NCBI GenBank assembly: GCA_002338605.1
Contig: DDIP01000133.1
Span: 1 to 15,394, forward strand
Direction: 5' to 3'
From: Proteobacteria bacterium UBA1847
GTDB lineage: Bacteria; Pseudomonadota; Gammaproteobacteria; Steroidobacterales; Woeseiaceae
Length of the DNA stretch: 15,394 nucleotides
The position numbers and the translations under genes were made by a program. Below the pieces are notes generated by a model. The model did not search any database, was not told where the DNA came from, and saw only the letters and a list, made by a program, of their open reading frames with translations. Below, in pieces: positions 1-7,048 of this stretch; position 1 is the first letter of the stretch; the number at the start of each line of letters is the position of its first letter.

Positions 1-495
1 CATTGGGTTGTTTTCGATCAGACTGTTTTGGACGAAGCACCCCCGATACTCCAGGACTGGACCCGGGAAGCCATGGTCGAGGCTTTCAAGGGGCCCGACG
101 CAAACTTCTTCCGCGGCGAGACGATCTTCGCGTTAGCGAAAGCCGCAGGGCTGCCGGAAAACGAACTGGCGGCAACGGTCGAGGGCTACAACTACGGTGT
201 TACAACTGGCAATGATTTCTATGGGCGTAAGCATCTGCCGACTAAGCTGCAGAAACCGCCATTCTATGCAATCCGGCATCAAGGCACATCAATTACAAGC
301 ACCGCCGGCATCGCGGTGAACGAGAAGCTTCAAGTCGTACGATCTGATGCTTCCGCTATACCGAATTTGTACGCAGCTGGTGAGATTCTCGGTGCAGGCG
401 CTACCCAGGGGCAGGCATTCTGTGGCGGTATGATGGTGACGCCGGCGCTCACATTCGGAAGATTGCTGGGTGAACGAATCATTCAGTTCAGTTGA
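1..495 (+). CDS. FAD-dependent fumarate reductase/succinate dehydrogenase-type flavoprotein (3' part)
   Basis: Partial gene, cut by the left edge; frame 1 is open from the first base and gives 164 residues ending at TGA 493-495. The C-terminal motif AAGEILGAG, followed by FCGGMMVTPALTFGRLLG, is the typical FAD-binding end of the fumarate reductase/succinate dehydrogenase flavoprotein superfamily, where a glycine-rich stretch contacts the FAD. An IRHQGTSITSTAGIAVN segment just before it fits the conserved GG(L/I)-type strand of the family. Members oxidise or reduce C-C bonds next to a carboxylate or ketone (fumarate reductases, tricarballylate dehydrogenase, 3-ketosteroid dehydrogenases). The N-terminal dinucleotide-binding motif is outside the window, so the substrate class cannot be chosen. 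It precedes a receptor gene and a catabolic cassette on the same strand, which suggests a catabolic rather than a respiratory role (inference). The family is secure; the substrate is unknown. Confidence 0.85.
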   Translation, partial: HWVVFDQTVLDEAPPILQDWTREAMVEAFKGPDANFFRGETIFALAKAAGLPENELAATVEGYNYGVTTGNDFYGRKHLPTKLQKPPFYAIRHQGTSITSTAGIAVNEKLQVVRSDASAIPNLYAAGEILGAGATQGQAFCGGMMVTPALTFGRLLGERIIQFS

Positions 496-510
496 TACCC
501 GTTTGGCAGG

Positions 511-534
511 AGGGCAGAACGTGGAACTGGCCCT
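511..534 (+). terminator. possible weak terminator hairpin after the flavoprotein gene
   Basis: AGGGC-AG at 511-517 can pair with CT-G-GCCCT at 527-534 (one bulged G), with a 9-base loop, 16 bases after the flavoprotein stop. A T-rich stretch follows, but only from about 540, so this is not a textbook rho-independent terminator. It may only slow or protect the transcript end. Confidence 0.25.
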
Positions 535-600
535 GACGATTAATTGCTTTTATTATTTATCTATAGTTTTTAATTAGATTAATTTGTTAAATCTTGTAGA
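535..600 (+). promoter_or_regulatory. candidate promoter and LysR-type operator upstream of the receptor gene
   Basis: This is the most AT-rich part of the gap. A good -10-like hexamer, TATAGT, lies at 562-567, but no convincing -35 sits at 16-18 bases. TTAATTAGATTAA at 570-582 has the T-N11-A form and 5-base inverted arms (TTAAT/ATTAA) expected of a LysR-type operator. A further TTAATTG lies at 540-546. A very similar 13-mer occurs at 6967-6979, upstream of the ABC operon and next to the LysR gene. The promoter call is weak; the operator call rests on this repeat. Confidence 0.35.
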
Positions 601-630
601 GTGCATTTTGAGAGCAAACGAATCCGCTAA

Positions 631-663
631 CAAATGGTGAACCTGCAGCCAGGAAACCATTTG
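631..663 (+). promoter_or_regulatory. stem-loop in the untranslated leader of the receptor gene
   Basis: CAAATGGT at 631-638 is perfectly complementary to ACCATTTG at 656-663. Inside it, CCTG (642-645) and CAGG (650-653) form a second short stem closed by a CAGC tetraloop, with a small internal loop (GAA/AA) between. The 33-base hairpin ends 28 bases before the ATG and 16 bases before the GAGGGGGA ribosome-binding stretch. It is not followed by a T-run, so it is not a terminator. It could be an mRNA-stabilising or regulatory leader element, or a DNA operator with 8-base arms. I see no cobalamin-riboswitch signature. Confidence 0.55.
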
Positions 664-691
664 AACGGAATGTAAATTGAGGGGGAAAATA

Positions 692-2965
692 ATGTACTCG
701 ACAAGACTTCTGCTGACACCAGCGATGGTGCTGATAGTTATACTTGCAATCGTCTTGCCGCCGGAGGCGGCACGTGCACAGGATAAGGACGACTCAGCGG
801 TATTATCAGAGATCATAGTTACAGCGCGCAAACGCGAAGAGAACCTGCAGAACGTGCCGGCAAGCATTTCTGCCTTCACGGCGTCTACGATAGCTGAATA
901 CGGTGTAAATGATATTAGTCAGCTCAGTGACTTCGCTCCGAACTTCAGCTACGAGAAATTTGGCGGGAGAATGGGCGCCGAAGGGGACGTGGCCAGACCG
1001 GTAATACGCGGGCAGTCAAACATTATTGGAGAGGGAAATGCAGCCTTCTTTGTTGACGGAATTCCATATTCTGAATCGATCCTGTCCTTTCCAATACAAG
1101 CAATAGAAAGAGTAGAGGTTGTCAAGGGCCCACAGGCTGCATTGTTCGGGCGATCAACTTTTTCCGGCGCAATCAATTTGGTGACCAAGCGCGGTACCAA
1201 TGACTTTCAAAATACCGTTTCACTGCGCGCAGCGCAGCACAACGATTACGAAGTCAATTTGACGTCCAGCGGGCCGCTGTCTGACGATAAGGTATTCTAC
1301 TTTATACACGGCAGGTACTATGACTATGGTGGCGAATACAAGAACGAACTGGACGGAACAGATGTAGGCCAAGAGCAGTCATTCGGACTTAATACGGCGA
1401 TCGAGTTGATACCTGATGAAAACCTTAGAATAAATATTGCGGCAGGGTACAACAAAGACGACGATGGATTGCCTGCGACTCGTGTACAGGATCGCTTCGC
1501 GAACAACTGTTTTCTCGATCAAGCTCGCCAGTATTATTGTGGCGCAGTTACTGAATTCGAATCGGTTGTTTTGGCGAAAGATCGGCTTCTTGGCGAAGAG
1601 GGAATTCGGCGTGACGTTAGCCGCGTCTCGCTAGCGGTCAACTGGGACATCGGCGCCAGCGGATTTCACCTCACGTCTAATATGGGTCATAACCAATCGG
1701 ACTACACCTTTGGTATTGACCAAACGAATCTGGGGGACCCCATCAATTTCGCAGGTGGGTCCTTCGTACGTGTTGAGGAAAGTGAACGCGATGAAAGCTC
1801 TTTTGAGCTGCGTCTCGACTCGCCGCAAAATGAAAATTTTCGCTACCTGATCGGAACTTACTACTATGAGCGCGATCGTGAACGCTTCCGGCGACGTCCC
1901 GGAACCAACGTCCTGATTGCGGACTTCGGCAAGGAGACTGTGGAGAACTTCGCAGTTTTCGGTGCGATAGAGTTTGAAATGGGAGACGCGTGGACGGCTC
2001 GGGCTGAAATGCGACGGCAGTCGGACAAGATTGGCCTTATTCCCGCTAGCGGCCCGCAGTTGGAAGCAACATTTGATTCGAACTTGCCACGTGTAACACT
2101 CGACTATCAAATGACAGAGAACATGATGCTCTATGGCGTTGTGGCGTTAGGCAATAAGCCCGGCGTTTTCAATGCGAACCCAGCGTTACCTGAATTTGCA
2201 CGGTTTGCCGATGAAGAGGAAGCGTGGAATTACGAAATCGGTGCGAAGTGGAATTCGACTGACGGCAGAATGCAACTCAATGGCGCTGTGTTCTATATCG
2301 ACTGGACCAACCAACAATTGAGTGACTCAATTTCAGTGGCTGGAACGCCAATTTCATTTGTTTCCAATGCTGGCGAGACGGAAGTATGGGGAGCGGAAGT
2401 GGACGGTAGAATGCTTCTGGCCGATAACTGGGATCTCTATGGCTCATATGGCTACAACAACGCGGAATTTGCTTCGAACTGTGATCCGGTCCAAGGGCGT
2501 GAGTTGACTGGCATCGATTGTGTTTCACCGAATGGTGTCGACGGCGGTGACGTGTCAGGCAATCAAACGCCGAACTCGCCAGCGAATCAGTTTTCGTTGG
2601 GTACGAGCTACACACATGCGCTGTCTGGAAATATGGACTTGGTCCTAAGAGCCGACTATTCATACCGGAGTAAAGTTTATGCCCAGGTTCATAACCTCGC
2701 TTATGCTGACGAACGGCAACTCCTGAATTTGCGAGCAGGGTTCGATACTGAAAAGTGGAGAATAAACCTGTATGTAGACAACGCACTAGACGACCTTACG
2801 CCCTCAACGGTCACTCGTTTCGCGGATCTGGCTAACCTCAATATCGGTCCGAACGTTAATCCGGATCAGGACAATGTCCCGGGAACGACATCCGTTGAGC
2901 GTGGCTTTCTTGTACCTCTGGCGACCGGTCGCAGAGTCGGGATTTCGGCGACCTTTGAGTTCTAA
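692..2965 (+). CDS. TonB-dependent outer-membrane receptor
   Basis: Outer-membrane beta-barrel receptor for energy-dependent uptake of a scarce or bulky ligand, powered by TonB-ExbBD (not in the window). The ATG at 692 is preferred over an in-frame TTG at 677 because GAGGGGGA lies at 679-686 just before it; the product is 757 residues, normal for the family. Residues 1-29 form a signal peptide with a hydrophobic core and an ARA|Q cleavage site. SEIIVTARKRE at about 39-49 is the usual N-terminal TonB-box/plug start. The plug follows with RPVIRGQS, FFVDGIPY and ERVEVVKGPQAALFGRST. The chain ends in a barrel strand, VGISATFEF, with the terminal Phe needed for BAM-assisted insertion. Cysteine pairs C273/C283 and C597/C610 could form disulfides in surface loops. 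The style (IIVTARKREENLQNVP) resembles receptors of sphingomonads and some marine gammaproteobacteria. The ligand is unknown; the neighbours suggest an organic carbon compound rather than a siderophore (inference). Confidence 0.95.
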   Translation: MYSTRLLLTPAMVLIVILAIVLPPEAARAQDKDDSAVLSEIIVTARKREENLQNVPASISAFTASTIAEYGVNDISQLSDFAPNFSYEKFGGRMGAEGDVARPVIRGQSNIIGEGNAAFFVDGIPYSESILSFPIQAIERVEVVKGPQAALFGRSTFSGAINLVTKRGTNDFQNTVSLRAAQHNDYEVNLTSSGPLSDDKVFYFIHGRYYDYGGEYKNELDGTDVGQEQSFGLNTAIELIPDENLRINIAAGYNKDDDGLPATRVQDRFANNCFLDQARQYYCGAVTEFESVVLAKDRLLGEEGIRRDVSRVSLAVNWDIGASGFHLTSNMGHNQSDYTFGIDQTNLGDPINFAGGSFVRVEESERDESSFELRLDSPQNENFRYLIGTYYYERDRERFRRRPGTNVLIADFGKETVENFAVFGAIEFEMGDAWTARAEMRRQSDKIGLIPASGPQLEATFDSNLPRVTLDYQMTENMMLYGVVALGNKPGVFNANPALPEFARFADEEEAWNYEIGAKWNSTDGRMQLNGAVFYIDWTNQQLSDSISVAGTPISFVSNAGETEVWGAEVDGRMLLADNWDLYGSYGYNNAEFASNCDPVQGRELTGIDCVSPNGVDGGDVSGNQTPNSPANQFSLGTSYTHALSGNMDLVLRADYSYRSKVYAQVHNLAYADERQLLNLRAGFDTEKWRINLYVDNALDDLTPSTVTRFADLANLNIGPNVNPDQDNVPGTTSVERGFLVPLATGRRVGISATFEF

Positions 2966-3010
2966 CCTCCAGTGGTTTTTTCCGGGCGCCGATAACTTCG
3001 GTAGTCCTTT

Positions 3011-3043
3011 GTGCCCTCGATAAGGGTATTACCCTGGCGGCAC
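3011..3043 (+). other. possible RNA hairpin between the receptor and the enzyme cassette
   Basis: GTGCC at 3011-3015 can pair with GGCAC at 3039-3043, enclosing AGGGT (3023-3027)/ACCCT (3031-3035) with an ATT loop. No T-run follows, so it is unlikely to terminate on its own. A separate short stem, AACC/GGTT at 2964-2977, is followed by a T-run at 2976-2981 right at the receptor stop, but four base pairs are too few for a firm terminator call. The rest of the 151-base gap shows no strong promoter. Confidence 0.3.
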
Positions 3044-3116
3044 CAAGCAGGTTAGGGATGAAAGGCAGGCAACTAAGACAATGGGGCCGAAATTGAATGG
3101 CCAGGAGTAACTGTTC

Positions 3117-3485
3117 ATGAATGAATCAAAAGGTTCGTCTGTTCTAAAGCGTATCGAGGCCGCAAAAGGACGGAAGGTCTTGCCGATGCATGAATTTCTA
3201 GCAGAATCGGACCCGGAGACGCTTGATGCGTTCGACAGGTTTCTGACTTGCTCGATCTATCGCGACGATGGATTGCCTGAGTCGATCAAGGAAATGCTGC
3301 TTGCGTGTGTTTGTGTCACCGCTGGCTCCAGTCAACCGGTAATCGCAAATCACTGCCGCAAAGCACTCGCTGCGGGTCTTGAGAGAGATCTGTTGGTGCA
3401 GGCGCTTGAAATTACTGCTGCCGTCATGGCGACGAGGACGCTTGCAATCGGTATCAATTCGGTCATAGACGCAGAGAATTCGTGA
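3117..3485 (+). CDS. carboxymuconolactone decarboxylase/AhpD-like protein
   Basis: Small all-helical protein (122 residues) of the AhpD-like superfamily. The recognisable core is IKEMLLACVCVTAG followed by NHCRKALAAGLERDLLVQALEIT, matching the family pattern in which a His lies before (K/R)AL..G. The usual CxxC of the peroxidatic AhpD branch should fall six and three residues before H79; here those positions are Gln73 and Ile76, so this is not a thiol peroxidase. It is closer to the carboxymuconolactone decarboxylase branch, whose members act on lactones or serve as small decarboxylase/isomerase subunits. C64, C66 and C80 are elsewhere and not in a redox spacing. The ATG at 3117 has AGGAG at 3103-3107. 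Its stop overlaps the GTG start of the next gene (GTGA), so the two are translationally coupled and may work on the same intermediate. The true reaction is not known. Confidence 0.75.
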   Translation: MNESKGSSVLKRIEAAKGRKVLPMHEFLAESDPETLDAFDRFLTCSIYRDDGLPESIKEMLLACVCVTAGSSQPVIANHCRKALAAGLERDLLVQALEITAAVMATRTLAIGINSVIDAENS

Positions 3486-4309
3486 CCAAACTTATTGGCG
3501 CCGATCAACCATTTGGCGTATCGCGCAAACTCAGCTATCAAATGGTTGCAGACCAATACACTGGCCGAGTGCTTTACATTACATTCAAGACTGCCGCGGA
3601 CTTGTCGCGCTGGCTGCCCGCTCCCCTGGAAATGGACGATGTTCACGAAGGCTTTCTTAAGCTTTACGAATTAAAGCGAAGGCCAGTGGGTGGCCAGCCT
3701 TATCCGCCGGCCTTCAGTCAGTATTACGAAGCCTGTGTTGCTGTACAGGCAGCGCCCCCAGGGGAGTTGCCGCGCCATTACAATCTATTCATGTGGGTAA
3801 CGCATGACTGGGCAATATATAAGGGCCGTGCAGCATTTGGTTGGCCCAAAAAAATTGCAAATATCACGATGACCTGGACGTATCCTGACAACGGCTTGTA
3901 TGACCGCGATAATGGTATCAACGACTTCAACGTCGATGTTGATCGTTACGGATACCCGATCGTGCGGGTTAGGGCGAAGTTGGATGCCGAAATGCCGGCC
4001 GGGAAAAGAACGCCGTTTAACGGCTTCTACACGGTGCGGCATATACCTTCGCCTGTCGGAGCCGCTGAAGATATTTGCGAACTCCTGGTGATTGAACCTC
4101 GCGATGGGTGGTTTGGTGATGAAACATGGGGTGATGCCGAGGTCGACTTTTCCAATGCACCGGATGAAGAAGTCGGAATCCTGGGCCCGGTGGATGTGAC
4201 AGGATGTGTTTTGAGGGATACGGGGTGGGTTTTACCGGCCTGGCCCGCAAAGCGGCTGATGAAACTCGATCCCATCCCGACAGATTTTGGTGAAAACAAG
4301 CCTTGCTAA
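3482..4309 (+). CDS. acetoacetate decarboxylase-family protein
   Basis: 275 residues, close to the usual length of the acetoacetate decarboxylase family. The hallmark GRAAFGWPKKIANI gives a Lys123-Lys124 pair; in Clostridium acetobutylicum Adc the first Lys of this pair forms the Schiff base with the beta-keto acid. Glu83, in YYEACVAV, sits where the family keeps an active-site Glu. NLFMWVTHDWA and FNGFYTVRHIP are further family-like strands. Some members of this superfamily are not decarboxylases but aldolase-dehydratases or cyclases using the same Lys, so substrate and reaction remain open. GTG start at 3482 within GTGA, sharing 4 bases with the preceding gene; there is no better start nearby. 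The DapA-like gene follows after 16 bases. Two Schiff-base enzyme families side by side suggest keto acid chemistry on one pathway intermediate (inference). Confidence 0.85.
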   Translation: MTKLIGADQPFGVSRKLSYQMVADQYTGRVLYITFKTAADLSRWLPAPLEMDDVHEGFLKLYELKRRPVGGQPYPPAFSQYYEACVAVQAAPPGELPRHYNLFMWVTHDWAIYKGRAAFGWPKKIANITMTWTYPDNGLYDRDNGINDFNVDVDRYGYPIVRVRAKLDAEMPAGKRTPFNGFYTVRHIPSPVGAAEDICELLVIEPRDGWFGDETWGDAEVDFSNAPDEEVGILGPVDVTGCVLRDTGWVLPAWPAKRLMKLDPIPTDFGENKPC

Positions 4310-4325
4310 GGTTGGAGGATTTTAG

Positions 4326-5240
4326 ATGACCGCGTTTAAGGGAGTTTTTCCCGCTATTGTTGCACCCCAAGATGAAAGCAACGAAATTCTTTTCGAGGTT
4401 ATGGGTGATCTCGCGAAACGACAAGTCGCAGATGGTGCAGGTGGTTTCTTGGTAAATGGCCACACCGGCGAACTTTCGCTGCTAACAGGTGATGAACGTC
4501 GCGAGACGATCCGCACAGTGCGAGCGGCTGTTGGAAAAGATGTGCCGATAATTGCCGGCGTACACACTCAGGGATTGGGCAAGCAATTTGCCGGGCAGGC
4601 TGAATCTGCAGCGGAATGCGGTGCCGATGCCATACTGGTATTTTCCCCATTTTCTTTTGCACGTGGAGCATTTCAATTCGCACCGGAAGCAGTGGTCGAT
4701 TATTATCGCGAAGCAACAAAGCTAACACCAATTCCGATGTGGTTTATGCAATATCGTCCGCAAACAAACCTGATGATGCCTAGACATGTACTTGCCGAGA
4801 TCGCGGCGCTTCCAAATGTTGCGGGAATCAAACAGGAAGTAGAGGATGATATCGAGTACGAAAGAGATCTGGTCACGATACGCAAAGCAAATCCGAAACT
4901 CACGGTATTTGCGGCGACTGACCGGGGACTGTTTGGAAATTATGCACTTGGTGCCGATGGATGCACGATCGGACTGGCCAATTTCGTAAAGCCAGTTAAA
5001 GCGTTGCAAGATCGTATCTGGGCGAACGATCTCGAGGGTGCCAGGGAAGCTTCGTTGCACTTGATGCCGCTCATGGATGCTATATATAGCCCCCCCAGCT
5101 ATCGTTGGTCGTCTCGATTGAAGTACGCGCTGTGTGCTGCTGGATACATACCAACTCCAAATATTCGAACACCGCTGTTTCCAGCTCGTCGTGAGGAGCG
5201 TGAAGCGATCGATGCGATTCTGGCAAACTACATAAATTGA
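4326..5240 (+). CDS. DapA/N-acetylneuraminate lyase-family aldolase or hydro-lyase
   Basis: A (beta/alpha)8-barrel class I lyase of 304 residues, the normal family size. The Schiff-base Lys is K169 in NVAGIKQEV, and Y143 in FMQYRP is the catalytic Tyr. The substrate-carboxylate loop is GHTGE at 45-49, not the GTTGE of true dihydrodipicolinate synthase: the first Thr, part of the DapA proton relay, is His. With the catabolic neighbours this makes lysine biosynthesis unlikely. Catabolic relatives cleave or dehydrate 2-keto acids to give pyruvate or similar products (hydroxybenzylidenepyruvate hydratase-aldolases, keto-deoxy sugar acid aldolases and dehydratases). ATG at 4326 with GGAGG at 4314-4318. 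It lies 16 bases after the acetoacetate decarboxylase-family gene and 9 bases before the hydrolase gene, clearly one operon. Family is certain; substrate is not known. Confidence 0.9.
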   Translation: MTAFKGVFPAIVAPQDESNEILFEVMGDLAKRQVADGAGGFLVNGHTGELSLLTGDERRETIRTVRAAVGKDVPIIAGVHTQGLGKQFAGQAESAAECGADAILVFSPFSFARGAFQFAPEAVVDYYREATKLTPIPMWFMQYRPQTNLMMPRHVLAEIAALPNVAGIKQEVEDDIEYERDLVTIRKANPKLTVFAATDRGLFGNYALGADGCTIGLANFVKPVKALQDRIWANDLEGAREASLHLMPLMDAIYSPPSYRWSSRLKYALCAAGYIPTPNIRTPLFPARREEREAIDAILANYIN

Positions 5241-5249
5241 GAGGCACTC

Positions 5250-5927
5250 ATGCGGAAAATTGATGATCGCGAGTTCTATGACACACTAGAAGAGGTCGTA
5301 GAGCCATCACACACAGCAGTACTTGTAATCGACCAACAGAACGATTTTTGTCATGAACGTGGTTATTACGCACAAGAGTTGGGTCTGGATGTAACTATGA
5401 CTCGAGCTCTGAATGAGCCAATCAATCAGCTTACAGCGGCCGCCCGAGCGAGCGGCGCGATGGTAATTTTTACTCAATACGTCATCGCTAAAGGCTTTAC
5501 CTCCGATTCTCCCATGTGGCTTGGTATCCATGTCGGCGCGGGACTGAAGTCGCTGGATCAGGAGAACTTCTACACCATTGAAGGGACTTGGGGTGCCGAA
5601 CTGTATGAGCATATGGATGTTCAGTCGACTGATCACGTCATCAAGAAGTTTCGTGGGTCGGCTTTTCACAATACGACTCTTGACTCTTTACTAAAGAAGA
5701 ATTCCATAGAATCGCTTGTCATCGCAGGCCAGGTGACTGAGGGGTGCGTAGAGAGCTCGATAAGGGCCGCTCGAGATGCCGACTACTACACGGTATTGGC
5801 CAAGGACGCGATCGGGTCAGTAAGCCGGGAGAGGCATGACAGAGTGATGAGTGGGTGGCTTGCCCGTACATATTGTCCAGACACTGTAGATATCATCGAC
5901 ATCTGGAAGAGGGATACCAAGGCCTAA
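5250..5927 (+). CDS. isochorismatase-family cysteine amidohydrolase, RutB-like
   Basis: 225 residues of the isochorismatase-like alpha/beta hydrolase fold. The catalytic triad is visible as D28 (VLVIDQQNDF), K133 (IKKFRGSAF) and C166 (AGQVTEGCVESSIR, the GxxTxxCV nucleophile motif). A nucleophilic Cys marks the amidase/ureidase branch rather than true isochorismatase. Length, triad spacing, the GYY..LG.DV..TR segment and EGTWGAELYEHM resemble ureidoacrylate amidohydrolase RutB and N-carbamoyl-amino-acid amidases, which release ammonia or carbamate from an amide or ureido group. No other rut gene is present, so pyrimidine degradation is not indicated. ATG at 5250 with GAGG at 5241-5244, 9 bases after the DapA-like gene; last gene of the cassette, convergent with the LysR gene 40 bases further on. 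The substrate probably carries a C-N amide or ureido bond (inference). Confidence 0.85.
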   Translation: MRKIDDREFYDTLEEVVEPSHTAVLVIDQQNDFCHERGYYAQELGLDVTMTRALNEPINQLTAAARASGAMVIFTQYVIAKGFTSDSPMWLGIHVGAGLKSLDQENFYTIEGTWGAELYEHMDVQSTDHVIKKFRGSAFHNTTLDSLLKKNSIESLVIAGQVTEGCVESSIRAARDADYYTVLAKDAIGSVSRERHDRVMSGWLARTYCPDTVDIIDIWKRDTKA

Positions 5928-5967
5928 GTCAAATACTGCCGAGATGAGGGCGTCTGGGTATGTTCGC

Positions 5968-6894
5968 CTAAATCTGGTCTGTGGTTCCTATTCGCTCCAA
6001 TATTGTTGTTTTCAAATCACTGATGAAGCGCTCGTGATAAGGGCGCACAACCATCCGAACCCTTCTGCAAATGCTGAATTGGCGTTTTTGTTGAAACTCC
6101 GGAATCGTATAGTATGCAACGGACCCGGAGGTTCGATTCGACGACTGGAATAGCTTTGGAGATACTAAGCCTATAACTTGCCCTCCATTGATAAGAGACA
6201 TCGCCAGCGACATCGAATTCGTTCTTATAATATGGTGTGGTGGGCTGACATCCGCTGATGTAAAAACCCGCGCCAGGTATTCAGGCCAGTCGGGACTCAC
6301 GGACACTGCAACCCACTGCTGTTTCGACAGGTCCTCAAGCGTCGGGCCCGGATGTCCGTAAAGTTCGTGTTTGTCGCTCAATACAATCTGTACACGGTCT
6401 TTGAAGAGCGGTTCTCTCAATATCTCCGGCGTATCGGCGGGAAGAAAGTGGTCGGATAGAAACGCGTAATCGATTTTGCCTTCGGCTAGCAGAGTAACCA
6501 GATCAGCAGACCACTCCTTTACAATCTTAACATTGAAGTCGGCGTAGGCAGACTTGAATCTTGAAATGGCTTCAATAACCAACTCGTTGCCGAGAGATCG
6601 GACGATACCGACCCGAATCTCGCTCCCGGAATTGCGAGCGCGAGCTTTCAGTTCGATTTTAGCTGCTTCGAATTGTCCTGTTATGACCTTTGCATGACCG
6701 TACAATCGATGTCCGTGGTCCGTGAGTACCGATCCCGCCTTGCTGCGCACGAATAGCCGCAGGCCGAGTTCCTTTTCCAGCTTGGATATTGACTGCGTCA
6801 AGGCAGATTGCGTCAAGCCAATGCGATCGGCAGCCTTGTAGAACTGCTTCGCTTCGGCAAGTGCCAGGAAATGCTTTAGTTGACGTACATCCAA
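5968..6894 (-). CDS. LysR-type transcriptional regulator
   Basis: 308 residues, the usual LysR size. Residues 1-60 form the winged helix-turn-helix (MDVRQLKHFLALAEAKQF, then LTQSALTQSISKLEKELG and LFVRS). Residues about 90-300 form the periplasmic-binding-protein-like effector domain (EIRVGIVRSLG, then IDYAFLSDHF and INGGQVIGLVS). The start is TTG at 6894: this gives the family-typical beginning, and AGGAG lies 8 bases upstream (CTCCT on the + strand, 6903-6907). The nearest ATG (6890) is in another frame. It is divergent from the ABC operon and convergent with the amidohydrolase gene, the classical position for a regulator of adjacent operons. A T-N11-A palindrome lies 73 bases upstream of its start. 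The inducer is probably a pathway intermediate (inference). Confidence 0.93.
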   Translation of the reverse strand: MDVRQLKHFLALAEAKQFYKAADRIGLTQSALTQSISKLEKELGLRLFVRSKAGSVLTDHGHRLYGHAKVITGQFEAAKIELKARARNSGSEIRVGIVRSLGNELVIEAISRFKSAYADFNVKIVKEWSADLVTLLAEGKIDYAFLSDHFLPADTPEILREPLFKDRVQIVLSDKHELYGHPGPTLEDLSKQQWVAVSVSPDWPEYLARVFTSADVSPPHHIIRTNSMSLAMSLINGGQVIGLVSPKLFQSSNRTSGSVAYYTIPEFQQKRQFSICRRVRMVVRPYHERFISDLKTTILERIGTTDQI

Positions 6895-6965
6895 GAACAG
6901 CGCTCCTTTTCGAGTTGTTGCGCCCCACTTTTATCATAAACTCAGATAATTCTAAAGGTGATCAA

Positions 6966-6984
6966 ATTAATTAGTCTAATTGAT
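6966..6984. promoter_or_regulatory. candidate LysR operator in the divergent intergenic region
   Basis: AATTAG-T-CTAATT at 6969-6981 is a perfect inverted repeat, extended imperfectly to 6966-6984. Within it TTAATTAGTCTAA (6967-6979) has the T-N11-A form. The sequence lies between the LysR gene and the ABC operon and matches 11 of 13 bases of the site upstream of the TonB receptor (570-582). A possible -10 (TACATT, 6995-7000) lies just downstream without a good -35, as expected for an activator-dependent promoter. Confidence 0.5.
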
Positions 6985-7048
6985 ATGCAGGCGGTACATT
7001 AGTTCCACTGCCCTGCTATGCGGGTTCAGTAATGGGAGAGCGCAATTG

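Noticed and set aside
677..691. TTG start for the receptor 15 bases upstream of the ATG
   Set aside because: The ribosome-binding stretch at 679-686 would lie inside the coding part; the ATG at 692 is correctly spaced from it and gives a normal signal peptide.
2277..2786. 169-codon open frame on the - strand inside the TonB receptor gene
   Set aside because: Antisense to a well-supported barrel-coding region, with low-complexity Ser/His/Arg-rich translation and no ribosome site or known motif.
5944..6153. Short + strand open frame after the amidohydrolase gene
   Set aside because: It overlaps the 3' end of the LysR gene on the other strand and has no ribosome site or family resemblance.
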